Source of the DNA: Mucilaginibacter myungsuensis
Lineage (GTDB): Bacteria; Bacteroidota; Bacteroidia; Sphingobacteriales; Sphingobacteriaceae
Direction: 5' to 3'
NCBI RefSeq assembly: GCF_015222005.1
Contig: NZ_JADFFL010000001.1
Coordinates: 310,001 to 374,000, forward strand
Length of the DNA: 64,000 nt
This document shows, piece after piece, positions 27,094 through 34,595 of this stretch. Made by a program: the position numbers and the translations under genes. The notes under the pieces were generated by a model. It ran no database searches, was not told the DNA's origin, and saw nothing but the letters and a program-made list of their open reading frames with translations. Position 1 is the first letter of the stretch, and each line of letters starts with the position of its first letter.

Positions 27094-27201
27094 TCACTTC
27101 AACAACAGCACGGGTACGGACGAATTGAGCGATAATTGCTCTGAAATACTACTGTGGACCAGCGATTTAAAAAAAGCTTTAATTATGCGGCAAAGCGGTC
27201 G
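27094..27201 (-). pseudogene. Remnant of a universal stress protein (UspA family) C-terminus
   Basis: The minus strand from 27201 to the TGA at 27096-27094 reads RPLCRIIKAFFKSLVHSS and then ISEQLSLNSSVPVLLLK. The latter part matches the closing helix and strand of UspA-type proteins (S..HxS.SE......VPVLLL). An in-frame TGA lies immediately upstream, and no start or P-loop region remains. It is a decayed 3' tail of a lost usp gene. Expression is not expected. Confidence 0.6.
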
Positions 27202-27293
27202 TCATTTGCAAGCTCGTTTTGTCAGTAACGTTTCATTTTAAAGGATCGCTATCAAAATAACTTGCCGAATTAAATATTCAGCGTACATTTGTA

Positions 27294-27314
27294 CTGTAAT
27301 AATTTTAATTACAG
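27294..27314. promoter_or_regulatory. Probable Rrf2 operator, copy 1
   Basis: TGTAA, a 9-bp spacer and TTACA form a 19-bp inverted repeat at 27295-27313; a flanking C/G extends it by one pair to 27294-27314. It sits 12 bp before the Rrf2-family ATG. A similar site precedes the next gene. Confidence 0.65.
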
Positions 27315-27325
27315 ATAAACAGAAC

Positions 27326-27733
27326 ATGAACGCCCGTTTCCAGATCGCGATACATATCCTCACCCTGCTTGATCACGCAGATGGTGAAGTATTATCGTCA
27401 GACTATATGGCCGGCAGTTTGAACACCAACCCGGCCCTGGTACGTAAAGAGATAAGCAACCTGCGCAACCATGGCTTGATAGATAGCAAAGAAGGTAAAG
27501 GCGGCGGCTACACGTTAAGTTTATCCGCCGATAAGATCACTTTAGATATGATCTATCGCACTGTGAAGACCGGGCCGTTATTGGGTTCATCAAAAAATCA
27601 ACCCAACCCGGCCTGCCCTATCGGGCGACAAATAGGCGGACAGATCGGTAAACTTTATGACGAAGTTGACCACGAGATATTGACCAAACTTTCGACCATA
27701 ACGCTCGCCGAATTTTCGAGAAATTTCGATTAA
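27326..27733 (+). CDS. Rrf2-family transcriptional regulator (YwnA-like)
   Basis: The 135-residue protein is a winged-helix Rrf2 regulator: FQIAIHILTLLDHADGEVLSSDYMAGSLNTNP, the recognition helix region ALVRKEISNLRNHGLIDSKEGKGGGYTLS, then a dimerisation helix. Only one Cys (in NPACPIG) is seen, so the three-Cys Fe-S cluster of IscR is absent. This fits the redox or small-molecule subgroup that includes B. subtilis YwnA. Matching TGTAA-N9-TTACA sites precede this gene and its neighbour, which suggests autoregulation and control of the adjacent oxidoreductase. Confidence 0.93.
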   Translation: MNARFQIAIHILTLLDHADGEVLSSDYMAGSLNTNPALVRKEISNLRNHGLIDSKEGKGGGYTLSLSADKITLDMIYRTVKTGPLLGSSKNQPNPACPIGRQIGGQIGKLYDEVDHEILTKLSTITLAEFSRNFD

Positions 27734-27750
27734 AAAAATTTAAATAAAAC

Positions 27751-27769
27751 TGTAACATATTTAATTACA
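27751..27769. promoter_or_regulatory. Probable Rrf2 operator, copy 2
   Basis: TGTAACATATTTAATTACA has the same TGTAA-N9-TTACA form and much of the same core as copy 1. It ends 6 bp before the oxidoreductase ATG at 27776. Confidence 0.65.
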
Positions 27770-27775
27770 ATTAAA

Positions 27776-28429
27776 ATGACAAATATAAAAATTGCATTAA
27801 TAGGCGCTACCGGCTATACCGGCACAGCAGTATTGAACGAAGCATTAAGCCGCGGCCACCAGGTAACTGCCATAGCACGTAACCCGGATAAGATCACCGT
27901 AACTAATGATAACCTGACCCTAAAGGCAGTTGATATTTATGATGCCGACGCTTTAGCAGAAGCACTCACCGGCCACGACGCCGTATCGAGTTCCTTTAAT
28001 GCAGGTTGGGGAAACCCGGATCTGTATGCCGACTTTATCAAAGGCTCAGAAACTATCCAAGCTGCTACAAAAAAAGCCGGTGTAAAACGTTTACTGGTGA
28101 TAGGTGGTGCCGGTAGCTTATACTTACCTGATGGTTCGCAATTGGTAGACAGCACTGAATTCCCGGCTGAGTGGAAAGAAGGCGCGACAGCTGCCCGCGA
28201 TTACTTAAATATCCTAAAGAATGAGACCAAACTGGATTGGACGTTCCTAAGCCCTGCCATCAACCTGCACCCGGGTACGCGCACCGGTGTATTCCGTTTA
28301 GGCACCGATAACCCTGTATTTAACGAGCAAGGTAAAAGCGATATCTCTGTTGAGGACCTTGCTGTAGCTTTGGTTGACGAATTGGAAAAAGGTCAATTCA
28401 TTAAACAACGTTTTACCTTAGGTTACTAA
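27776..28429 (+). CDS. NAD(P)H-binding Rossmann oxidoreductase (YwnB-like)
   Basis: The 217-residue cytoplasmic protein begins IKIALIGATGYTGTAVLNEAL, a Gly-rich dinucleotide motif of the NAD(P)H-binding NmrA/BVR-B-like family. It continues with SRGHQVTAIARNPDK, VKRLLVIGGAGSLY and DWTFLSPAINLHPGTRTG. Probable activity is flavin or quinone reduction, or a redox-sensing role; the substrate is unknown. Its own Rrf2-type site and the upstream regulator suggest induction by a stress signal. The order regulator-reductase resembles the B. subtilis ywnA-ywnB pair. Confidence 0.92.
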   Translation: MTNIKIALIGATGYTGTAVLNEALSRGHQVTAIARNPDKITVTNDNLTLKAVDIYDADALAEALTGHDAVSSSFNAGWGNPDLYADFIKGSETIQAATKKAGVKRLLVIGGAGSLYLPDGSQLVDSTEFPAEWKEGATAARDYLNILKNETKLDWTFLSPAINLHPGTRTGVFRLGTDNPVFNEQGKSDISVEDLAVALVDELEKGQFIKQRFTLGY

Positions 28430-28436
28430 ATAATGA

Positions 28437-28465
28437 AGCCTTCCTGACTCTGTGTCGGGAAGGCT
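28437..28465. terminator. Terminator between the oxidoreductase and DUF1501 gene
   Basis: AGCCTTCCTGAC (28437-28448) and GTCGGGAAGGCT (28454-28465) form a 12-bp stem with one G-T pair. It lies between convergent genes and may serve both. Confidence 0.75.
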
Positions 28466-28489
28466 CTATTATCTTGGTAATCAAAAGCC

Positions 28490-29764
28490 TTAAGCTTTCA
28501 TCACCCCTATCTTCTCCCCTTTCCAATCAGGGAATAGCTTTTTATCGTTATTGATCTTCAGATGTTTATCGGCCACCTCGCTGAACACCGCGCGGAAATC
28601 GGTAGTTACGGCCAGATCGCGGCCATCTTCCAGGTTCTCTTTGATCAGCGGCTTCATATCGCCATGTACCAGTCCACCGTTAACGTCATTACCTAAAATG
28701 AAGTTACACGATGCACGGCCATGGTCAGTACCACCTGTACCATTCTGCGCTACCGTACGGCCAAATTCGGTCATGGTCATTAAGGTAACGTCGTCCTGAT
28801 ACTGACTGATATCGCTCCAAAATGCTACGATACTATTGCTCAGATCGGCCACATTACGGGCGAACGGACCGTTCTCGGTACCCTGATTAAAGTGCGTATC
28901 CCAACCACCAGATTCGGCGAAGGCTATTTCCAGGCCTACGTCCATCTTTATCAGTTGGGCTATTTGTTTAAGCGAATTACCTAAAGCGGTATTGGGATAT
29001 GCAACTCCGGCAGCAGGTCTGTAATTCCTTACATCATTCTTTTGCAGCATTTTTACGGCATCAAAGCTCTCTTTACCGGTCTCTTTAAGCAAACTGGATG
29101 TAGCCTGACCATAAAGATCCTCAAAGCTTTTAGCCGCCATATTAGCGGCGTTCTTATTGCCGCCCATCTGTATGTCAAAATCCTGCAGGTTGCTGATCGA
29201 TACTGAAGGGTTATCCCCATAAAATGAGCGCGGCATCGATGAGGTTAAACTCACCGCCTGGAATGGCGTAGCGGCCTCGTGACCTAACAGACCGACAGCC
29301 CTGTTAAGCCAACCACTGGCGGTACCTTTATTAAATGGCGTACCGGCCTCCATGTAATCCTGCGCATCAAAGTGTGAACGGGTATTATTCGGCGAACCTA
29401 TCCCATGAACGATACCTAAACGTTTCTCACGGAATAACGGCTCGAAAGCAGCCATTGAAGGATGCAGACCAAAGCGACCGTCCAGATCGATCAATGGCTT
29501 GGTTTTGCCGCCTTGCGCTGCCGTCATGAATAACGTTGGGCGGGCTTTCTTTAAATTCTCATCGGTGAACGGTGTCACCGCCATCAGCCCATCCATTGCG
29601 CCACGCTGAAAAATAGTAACCATGATCTTACGTCTCTGGAACGGGTTAATGATCTTATTACCACTTGCAGCAGCCTCGGCTAAAAAAGCCGGGATACCGC
29701 CCATCAATCCAACGCCGAACAGGGCTATCCCACCTTGTTTTAAAAAACCTCTTCTCGATGTCAT
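28490..29764 (-). CDS. DUF1501 family exported protein
   Basis: The frame opens at 29797. ATG 29764 gives the Tat-like leader MTSRRGFLKQGGIALFGVG and is preferred, yielding 424 residues. Family features are VTIFQRGAMDGLMAV, GIGSPNNTRSHFDAQDYMEAG, FAESGGWDTHFNQG, MTEFGRTVAQNGTGGTDHG and HGDMKPL. DUF1501 proteins carry an alkaline-phosphatase-like/sulfatase-type fold by prediction and are nearly always next to DUF1800. The function is not established. The gene is 74 bp downstream of its DUF1800 partner on the same strand. Confidence 0.94.
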   Translation of the reverse strand: MTSRRGFLKQGGIALFGVGLMGGIPAFLAEAAASGNKIINPFQRRKIMVTIFQRGAMDGLMAVTPFTDENLKKARPTLFMTAAQGGKTKPLIDLDGRFGLHPSMAAFEPLFREKRLGIVHGIGSPNNTRSHFDAQDYMEAGTPFNKGTASGWLNRAVGLLGHEAATPFQAVSLTSSMPRSFYGDNPSVSISNLQDFDIQMGGNKNAANMAAKSFEDLYGQATSSLLKETGKESFDAVKMLQKNDVRNYRPAAGVAYPNTALGNSLKQIAQLIKMDVGLEIAFAESGGWDTHFNQGTENGPFARNVADLSNSIVAFWSDISQYQDDVTLMTMTEFGRTVAQNGTGGTDHGRASCNFILGNDVNGGLVHGDMKPLIKENLEDGRDLAVTTDFRAVFSEVADKHLKINNDKKLFPDWKGEKIGVMKA

Positions 29765-29838
29765 GACCTTATATTTTTGTTTGGTTTTTATATCCAATTC
29801 TTATTTCCCCAATTCCTCCACTTTAGGGAAGGGGGGCC

Positions 29839-31830
29839 TTATCTCCTCTGAAACTCCGGAGAACCTACAATAATGCCCACCACTTGTGCGAGCATGGTAT
29901 TGTTACCTTTATTATTGGTCTGTGCCTGGTAACCATTTCGGCGACCGGCATTTGGTTTCGGTTCTTTCGGTTCAGCACCTGCAGCCATCATTTCTTGCCC
30001 GCCGCTCATCATCATATCACTTTGTGCTGCGGGTAGCGTTGGCGGCGGCGTTTTGCTTGCAGCTTCGGCCACCTTTTGGCCAAGGTTAGGGTCGTTCAGC
30101 ATGGGCGTTAATTGTTTAACGGTAGCTGTAACGTCACGCTCGGGCATTACCAGTTTGCTGTATGTCAACAACGCTGCTTCGGGGCTTTCGGGTTCGCGGT
30201 TCTTGTTCAGGGCCGCAAGATCTATCTTAACACCTGGGATCCTGTCTGATGCTAAGGCCAGACCGAAGTTCATCCTACTTAATAACGCGCCGGTATTTAT
30301 CCAATATTGACCCTTATCAGGATAACCTGTCGGTGCCTGATAGCCATACATGCGCTGCCCCATTTTATTGGCCCAACTGTACAATTGATATGGTTGGGTA
30401 ATGGTTGCATTTAAACTCCTAACCGAACTGATCACTAACTCGAATGGCGATTTAGTTTTTTCCCTCAACGCCGATGCCGACCAAAATTCTGGCGAAGTTG
30501 CCATCGTCGTTAACACCTTACGGATGTCGCCGTCTTCGCTGTTATACGTTTTGGTCATTTTGTCCAACAAGCTTTTCTGTGGGTTATCGTTTACAAAACG
30601 CACTGCCAGTTTGCGGGTGATAAATTTTGCGGTAGCATTATGATGGGCCAGCATATCCAACAATTCCACACCTTCCTGATAACCAGCCGGGCTAAACTTT
30701 TTACCCATCACGGTCTTCTCAGCATTATCATGTCGGTTAGGGGTAAACAGGAAATCACCATCGTGGTAATATCCTTTTGCTTTTAGTTTGTCGTCGTCAC
30801 CAATTCTGGCTAGTTGCTGCATGGTATTGGCACCGCCACCATATTCGCTCATAGGGTAAACTGTCCAGCCGGTAAGCACTTTGGCGGCTTGGGTCACATC
30901 TTCTTGCGTGTAACCGCCGTCCACACCAAGTGTATGTAGTTCCATTACCTCACGGGCGTAGTTCTCGTTCAAGCCCGAATTCTTTTTACCCTTGATCACT
31001 TTATCCATCATCTCGGCCATCATCGGGTTGGTGGCAGCCTGTTCTTCCATCGCTTTCATACGCGCCTGGAATTGCTTATTATTATCCTGATTAGCGCTCG
31101 CTCCCGAACTGGTAAAATTATCCAGGTAATAAAGCATCGCCGGGGATTTAGCAGTAGCCAGTAACAGGTCGCCAAATTTGCCGGTCACGTTAGGGCGTAT
31201 CACATCACGCTCGTAAGCCGGGATAAACTCGGCAGCGTCACCTTTGGTGGTAGATACGTTAAAGTGGTTCAGCCAAAACTCGGTCAGCACCTCACGCAGT
31301 TGATTATGAGAGTAGGCCGCGCGCATCACCTTTTGGTTATATAATTGGCGATACAATTCCTGCATCGGTTTTAAACCTTTAGATGCCATGTAGGCGTTCA
31401 ATTCGTTACGGTATTCCTTGCGATCCTCGCGTGCCGAATCTTTATTGATCACACCGTCTTTGATAGCCATACGCAAAGCCTGACCGCCGCGCGGGTACAC
31501 GTTTGCGACTTGGGTATTGGTCATCTTCATGGCATCGTAGGGTGCAAGCAGTGTGGTTAGCGAATCATCCGGCATATTGCCGTCCAATTGCTGTTCGAAC
31601 CATTTTTCCAGCCCCGTCTTCACCACTTCATCTATCTCGCCGGGCGTTGCACCGTAAGTGAATCGGCTTAACAAGTGAGCGGCTGCTTGCCGTTCCGTCA
31701 GACCTGCTTTTTTATATGGAAATTTAAAACTGGGAGCGACCGACCAATCAGCCGAAAGGAATGACGATAGAACGAAAATTCCGCTTAATAACGCAACAAG
31801 CGACAGAAAATACTTGACTGGACTTTTCAT
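29839..31830 (-). CDS. DUF1800 family exported protein
   Basis: ATG 31830 gives a normal signal peptide (MKSPVKYFLSLVALLSGIFVLSSFLSA) and a 663-residue product. Family blocks are AAHLLSRFTYGATPGEIDEVVKTGLEKWFEQQL, LTEFWLNHFNVS, ENYAREVMELHTLGVDGGYTQEDV and TAKFITRKLAVRFVND. The C-terminus has a Met/Pro/Ala-rich stretch. DUF1800 and DUF1501 are consistently paired across Bacteroidota and Planctomycetes; a joint envelope role is likely but unknown. The gene is first in the two-gene unit. Confidence 0.94.
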   Translation of the reverse strand: MKSPVKYFLSLVALLSGIFVLSSFLSADWSVAPSFKFPYKKAGLTERQAAAHLLSRFTYGATPGEIDEVVKTGLEKWFEQQLDGNMPDDSLTTLLAPYDAMKMTNTQVANVYPRGGQALRMAIKDGVINKDSAREDRKEYRNELNAYMASKGLKPMQELYRQLYNQKVMRAAYSHNQLREVLTEFWLNHFNVSTTKGDAAEFIPAYERDVIRPNVTGKFGDLLLATAKSPAMLYYLDNFTSSGASANQDNNKQFQARMKAMEEQAATNPMMAEMMDKVIKGKKNSGLNENYAREVMELHTLGVDGGYTQEDVTQAAKVLTGWTVYPMSEYGGGANTMQQLARIGDDDKLKAKGYYHDGDFLFTPNRHDNAEKTVMGKKFSPAGYQEGVELLDMLAHHNATAKFITRKLAVRFVNDNPQKSLLDKMTKTYNSEDGDIRKVLTTMATSPEFWSASALREKTKSPFELVISSVRSLNATITQPYQLYSWANKMGQRMYGYQAPTGYPDKGQYWINTGALLSRMNFGLALASDRIPGVKIDLAALNKNREPESPEAALLTYSKLVMPERDVTATVKQLTPMLNDPNLGQKVAEAASKTPPPTLPAAQSDMMMSGGQEMMAAGAEPKEPKPNAGRRNGYQAQTNNKGNNTMLAQVVGIIVGSPEFQRR

Positions 31831-32064
31831 AATGCTTTTAGTTAAGACAGGGGAAGGCAATAATTGTATGACGTAAAATTAAGCCATTGGTTTAAAATAT
31901 CGTATCGACCGTGAACGAATTTATGTAACGATATTATTGACATTGAACATCATAACCTTTGTATAACCGAAAAGCGGGCAATAAGTTTACCGTAACAAAT
32001 TCGTAAGTCAGGGCATCATATCGGCGATCTTTTGTACCTTAACGCAAAACTTTCAGCTCTGCAT

Positions 32065-32838
32065 ATGAACGATACCCCTCTGATACGGATCAGTAACCTT
32101 CAAAAATATTACGGCGATAAATTGGTCCTTAAAGGCCTAGACCTCGACATTTACCCCGGTCAGGTGATCGGTTACATTGGCCCCAATGGTGCCGGAAAAT
32201 CCACTACGGTTAAAATACTGACCGGACTTATCCCCGATTTTAAAGGCGAAGTGATCGTAGACGGCATCAACATGGCCCAAGATCCGCAAGGCATAAAAAA
32301 ACTGATCGGTTACGTACCCGAGAACGCTGAGATATACGATGTGCTTAGCCCTATGGAATACCTTGATTTTATTGGTAAACTGTACGGCATGGAAGAGCAT
32401 TTACTTCATGATCGCGCTAAAAAGCTACTGACCGCGTTTGGCCTTGGCGATAACATCAATAACCGGATGGACACCTTTAGTAAAGGCATGAAGCAAAAGG
32501 TATTGCTGATATCGGGTATTATCCATAACCCCAAGATCATTGTATTAGACGAGCCATTATCAGGTCTGGATGCCAACGCGGTGATCATGATCAAAGAATT
32601 GATCGTAAGGTTAAAAGCAGAAGGCAAAACGGTTTTCTACTGCTCGCACATGATGGACGTGGTAGAAAAGGTATCCGACCGGATCTTATTGATCGATAAA
32701 GGCAAGATCATTGCCGACGGCACTTTCGAGTCACTCAAACAAGACCATAGCGATACCCTCGAAGGCATTTTTGCTAAACTAACTGGACGTGAAGGCTCGG
32801 GCACCGAGGCTGACGCTATCATTAACGCATTCGACTGA
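32065..32838 (+). CDS. ABC transporter ATP-binding protein
   Basis: The frame opens at TTG 32032, but ATG 32065 (MNDTPLIRISNLQKYYG) is the better start and gives 257 residues. It has the Walker A GPNGAGKSTTVK, a degenerate signature FSKGMKQKV, the Walker B IIVLDEPLSGLD and the switch His in YCSHMMDV. The type matches DRA/ABC-2 exporter ATPases. It is 8 bp upstream of the permease gene and so probably is its partner. The substrate is unknown. Confidence 0.93.
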   Translation: MNDTPLIRISNLQKYYGDKLVLKGLDLDIYPGQVIGYIGPNGAGKSTTVKILTGLIPDFKGEVIVDGINMAQDPQGIKKLIGYVPENAEIYDVLSPMEYLDFIGKLYGMEEHLLHDRAKKLLTAFGLGDNINNRMDTFSKGMKQKVLLISGIIHNPKIIVLDEPLSGLDANAVIMIKELIVRLKAEGKTVFYCSHMMDVVEKVSDRILLIDKGKIIADGTFESLKQDHSDTLEGIFAKLTGREGSGTEADAIINAFD

Positions 32839-32846
32839 TCGGGACT

Positions 32847-34595
32847 ATGAATAAACTACTACTACGCTTAGCCCGCATGTTCGATCCGATACTGATCAAG
32901 GCGGGCGTGAATACCGATCAGTTGCATCATATCCTCGCTGTTAAATTAACAATGGACGACCGCCGTCCGCGCACGCTGTTCGCTAAAAAGAAGACCGCTA
33001 CAAGCAATAGCGGCAACCCTATCCTCACCATCCTTTTTTCGATGCTGATGGGTTTGGTTTTGGCCATGATCTTGTTTTATGGCGAAGGGCCGCTATCTTC
33101 CCATACTTTCTTTTTCAGTATATTCATCATCCTGCTGTGCTTTACGATTGTTACCGATTTTACCTCGGTATTGATAGATACGCGCGATCAGTTCATCATC
33201 CTCCCCCGCCCTGTTGACGACCGCACCATCGCTGTATCGCGCATAGCACATATTACCGTTTACGTAATCAAATGGGCTTTCGTTCTGGGTCTCCCTGCTA
33301 TAGTTTTGGCGGGGGTGGCCGATAAAAGTTTCCTGTCGCCGTTCGTAATGCTGATCGAAGTGTTGCAGGCTACCTTCATCAGCGTACTGATCGTTAACCT
33401 GGTCTACCTGGCCATGATGCGCACAATGGATCCGCAACGGTTTAAGGATCTGATCAACTATTTTCAAATAGCTTTTTCTACGCTGATCTTCGCCACCTAT
33501 TATTTACTGCCGCGATTAGTGGATCTGAAAGCTTTGGCCAAGATCAACCTGCTGGAACATACCTGGGCTTATTTTTTACCTTCGGTTTGGATATCAGCAT
33601 TTAATTACGTGTTCATCCACCCCGGCCAATTGACCTTACCTGTTATCATTTTGGCATTGATGGCTTTGGTAGTACCGATGGTAGGTATATGGTTCGTGAT
33701 CAAAGTGCTGGCACCGGGCTTTAACCAAAAGTTGATGGCGTTATCAACCTCTGACGGAAATACCTCGGCGCCGAGATCTATTAAAACCTATGACAAACAG
33801 GACCTCAGAGATAAAATAGGGAAAATGGTAGCGCCTGATCCGGTAGAGAATGCGGGTTTCAGCATCAGCTGGAAACTGGCCGCCCGCAGCCGCGACTTTA
33901 AGCTAAAAGCCTACCCGTCATTCGCATTCGTACCTATTCTATTCCTCTACATGGCTTTAAGCGGCGGGAAAGGGCAATCCCTTGATGATAAACTGACCAA
34001 CATACAAAGCGGCAGCGCCTATTTTTCGCTGCTTTACCTTAGCAGTATCATCCTTACATCCATGCTCACCAACATTGCCATGTCCGAAAAATTCAAGGCC
34101 GCCTGGATCTACTACGCGGTGCCTGTAGATAAACCGGGCAGGATACTTTCGGGGATGTTCAAGGCGGTCTTGACATTATATTATCTGCCGTTCTACATGA
34201 TCACAGCTATTGGCGTAGCGGTAGTTTGGGGGCCTGCCACTATTAACGACGCGATATTGGCTTTTTTTATATGCCTTATTTATGGGGTGTTGGTCGCTTT
34301 GTTCGGTGTCAAGGGATTACCATTCTCTAAGCCGGTGGTAGTGAAACAATCAGGTGGAAAAGTGATCGCGAGTATGGCAACATTGATATTGGTAGGTATA
34401 TTAGGTGTTGGCCACTACTTTTTAAGTAAATGGGAGCTTGCTATTTGGATAGTTATTGTACCAATTGCCGCCATTGCCTGGATCATGATCGTGCAATATA
34501 AAAAAACCAGTTGGATGGATCTGGAATCGCTGGATGAAAGCGAGGCGATCGAAAAGCCCAAGAAAATTAAGAAACCCACTAAACAAACTATATGA
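32847..34595 (+). CDS. ABC-2-type permease of the exporter
   Basis: The 582-residue integral membrane protein has many hydrophobic segments in two blocks: about residues 50-290 (starting ILTILFSMLMGLVLAMILFY) and 350-560. A soluble loop lies between (TSDGNTSAPRSIKTYDKQDLRDK). A Lys/Pro-rich tail follows. The gene is between an ABC ATPase and an S9 peptidase, overlapping the latter by 4 bp, so the three form an operon. No standard ABC-2 motif was identified; the assignment is from topology and context. Confidence 0.82.
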   Translation: MNKLLLRLARMFDPILIKAGVNTDQLHHILAVKLTMDDRRPRTLFAKKKTATSNSGNPILTILFSMLMGLVLAMILFYGEGPLSSHTFFFSIFIILLCFTIVTDFTSVLIDTRDQFIILPRPVDDRTIAVSRIAHITVYVIKWAFVLGLPAIVLAGVADKSFLSPFVMLIEVLQATFISVLIVNLVYLAMMRTMDPQRFKDLINYFQIAFSTLIFATYYLLPRLVDLKALAKINLLEHTWAYFLPSVWISAFNYVFIHPGQLTLPVIILALMALVVPMVGIWFVIKVLAPGFNQKLMALSTSDGNTSAPRSIKTYDKQDLRDKIGKMVAPDPVENAGFSISWKLAARSRDFKLKAYPSFAFVPILFLYMALSGGKGQSLDDKLTNIQSGSAYFSLLYLSSIILTSMLTNIAMSEKFKAAWIYYAVPVDKPGRILSGMFKAVLTLYYLPFYMITAIGVAVVWGPATINDAILAFFICLIYGVLVALFGVKGLPFSKPVVVKQSGGKVIASMATLILVGILGVGHYFLSKWELAIWIVIVPIAAIAWIMIVQYKKTSWMDLESLDESEAIEKPKKIKKPTKQTI

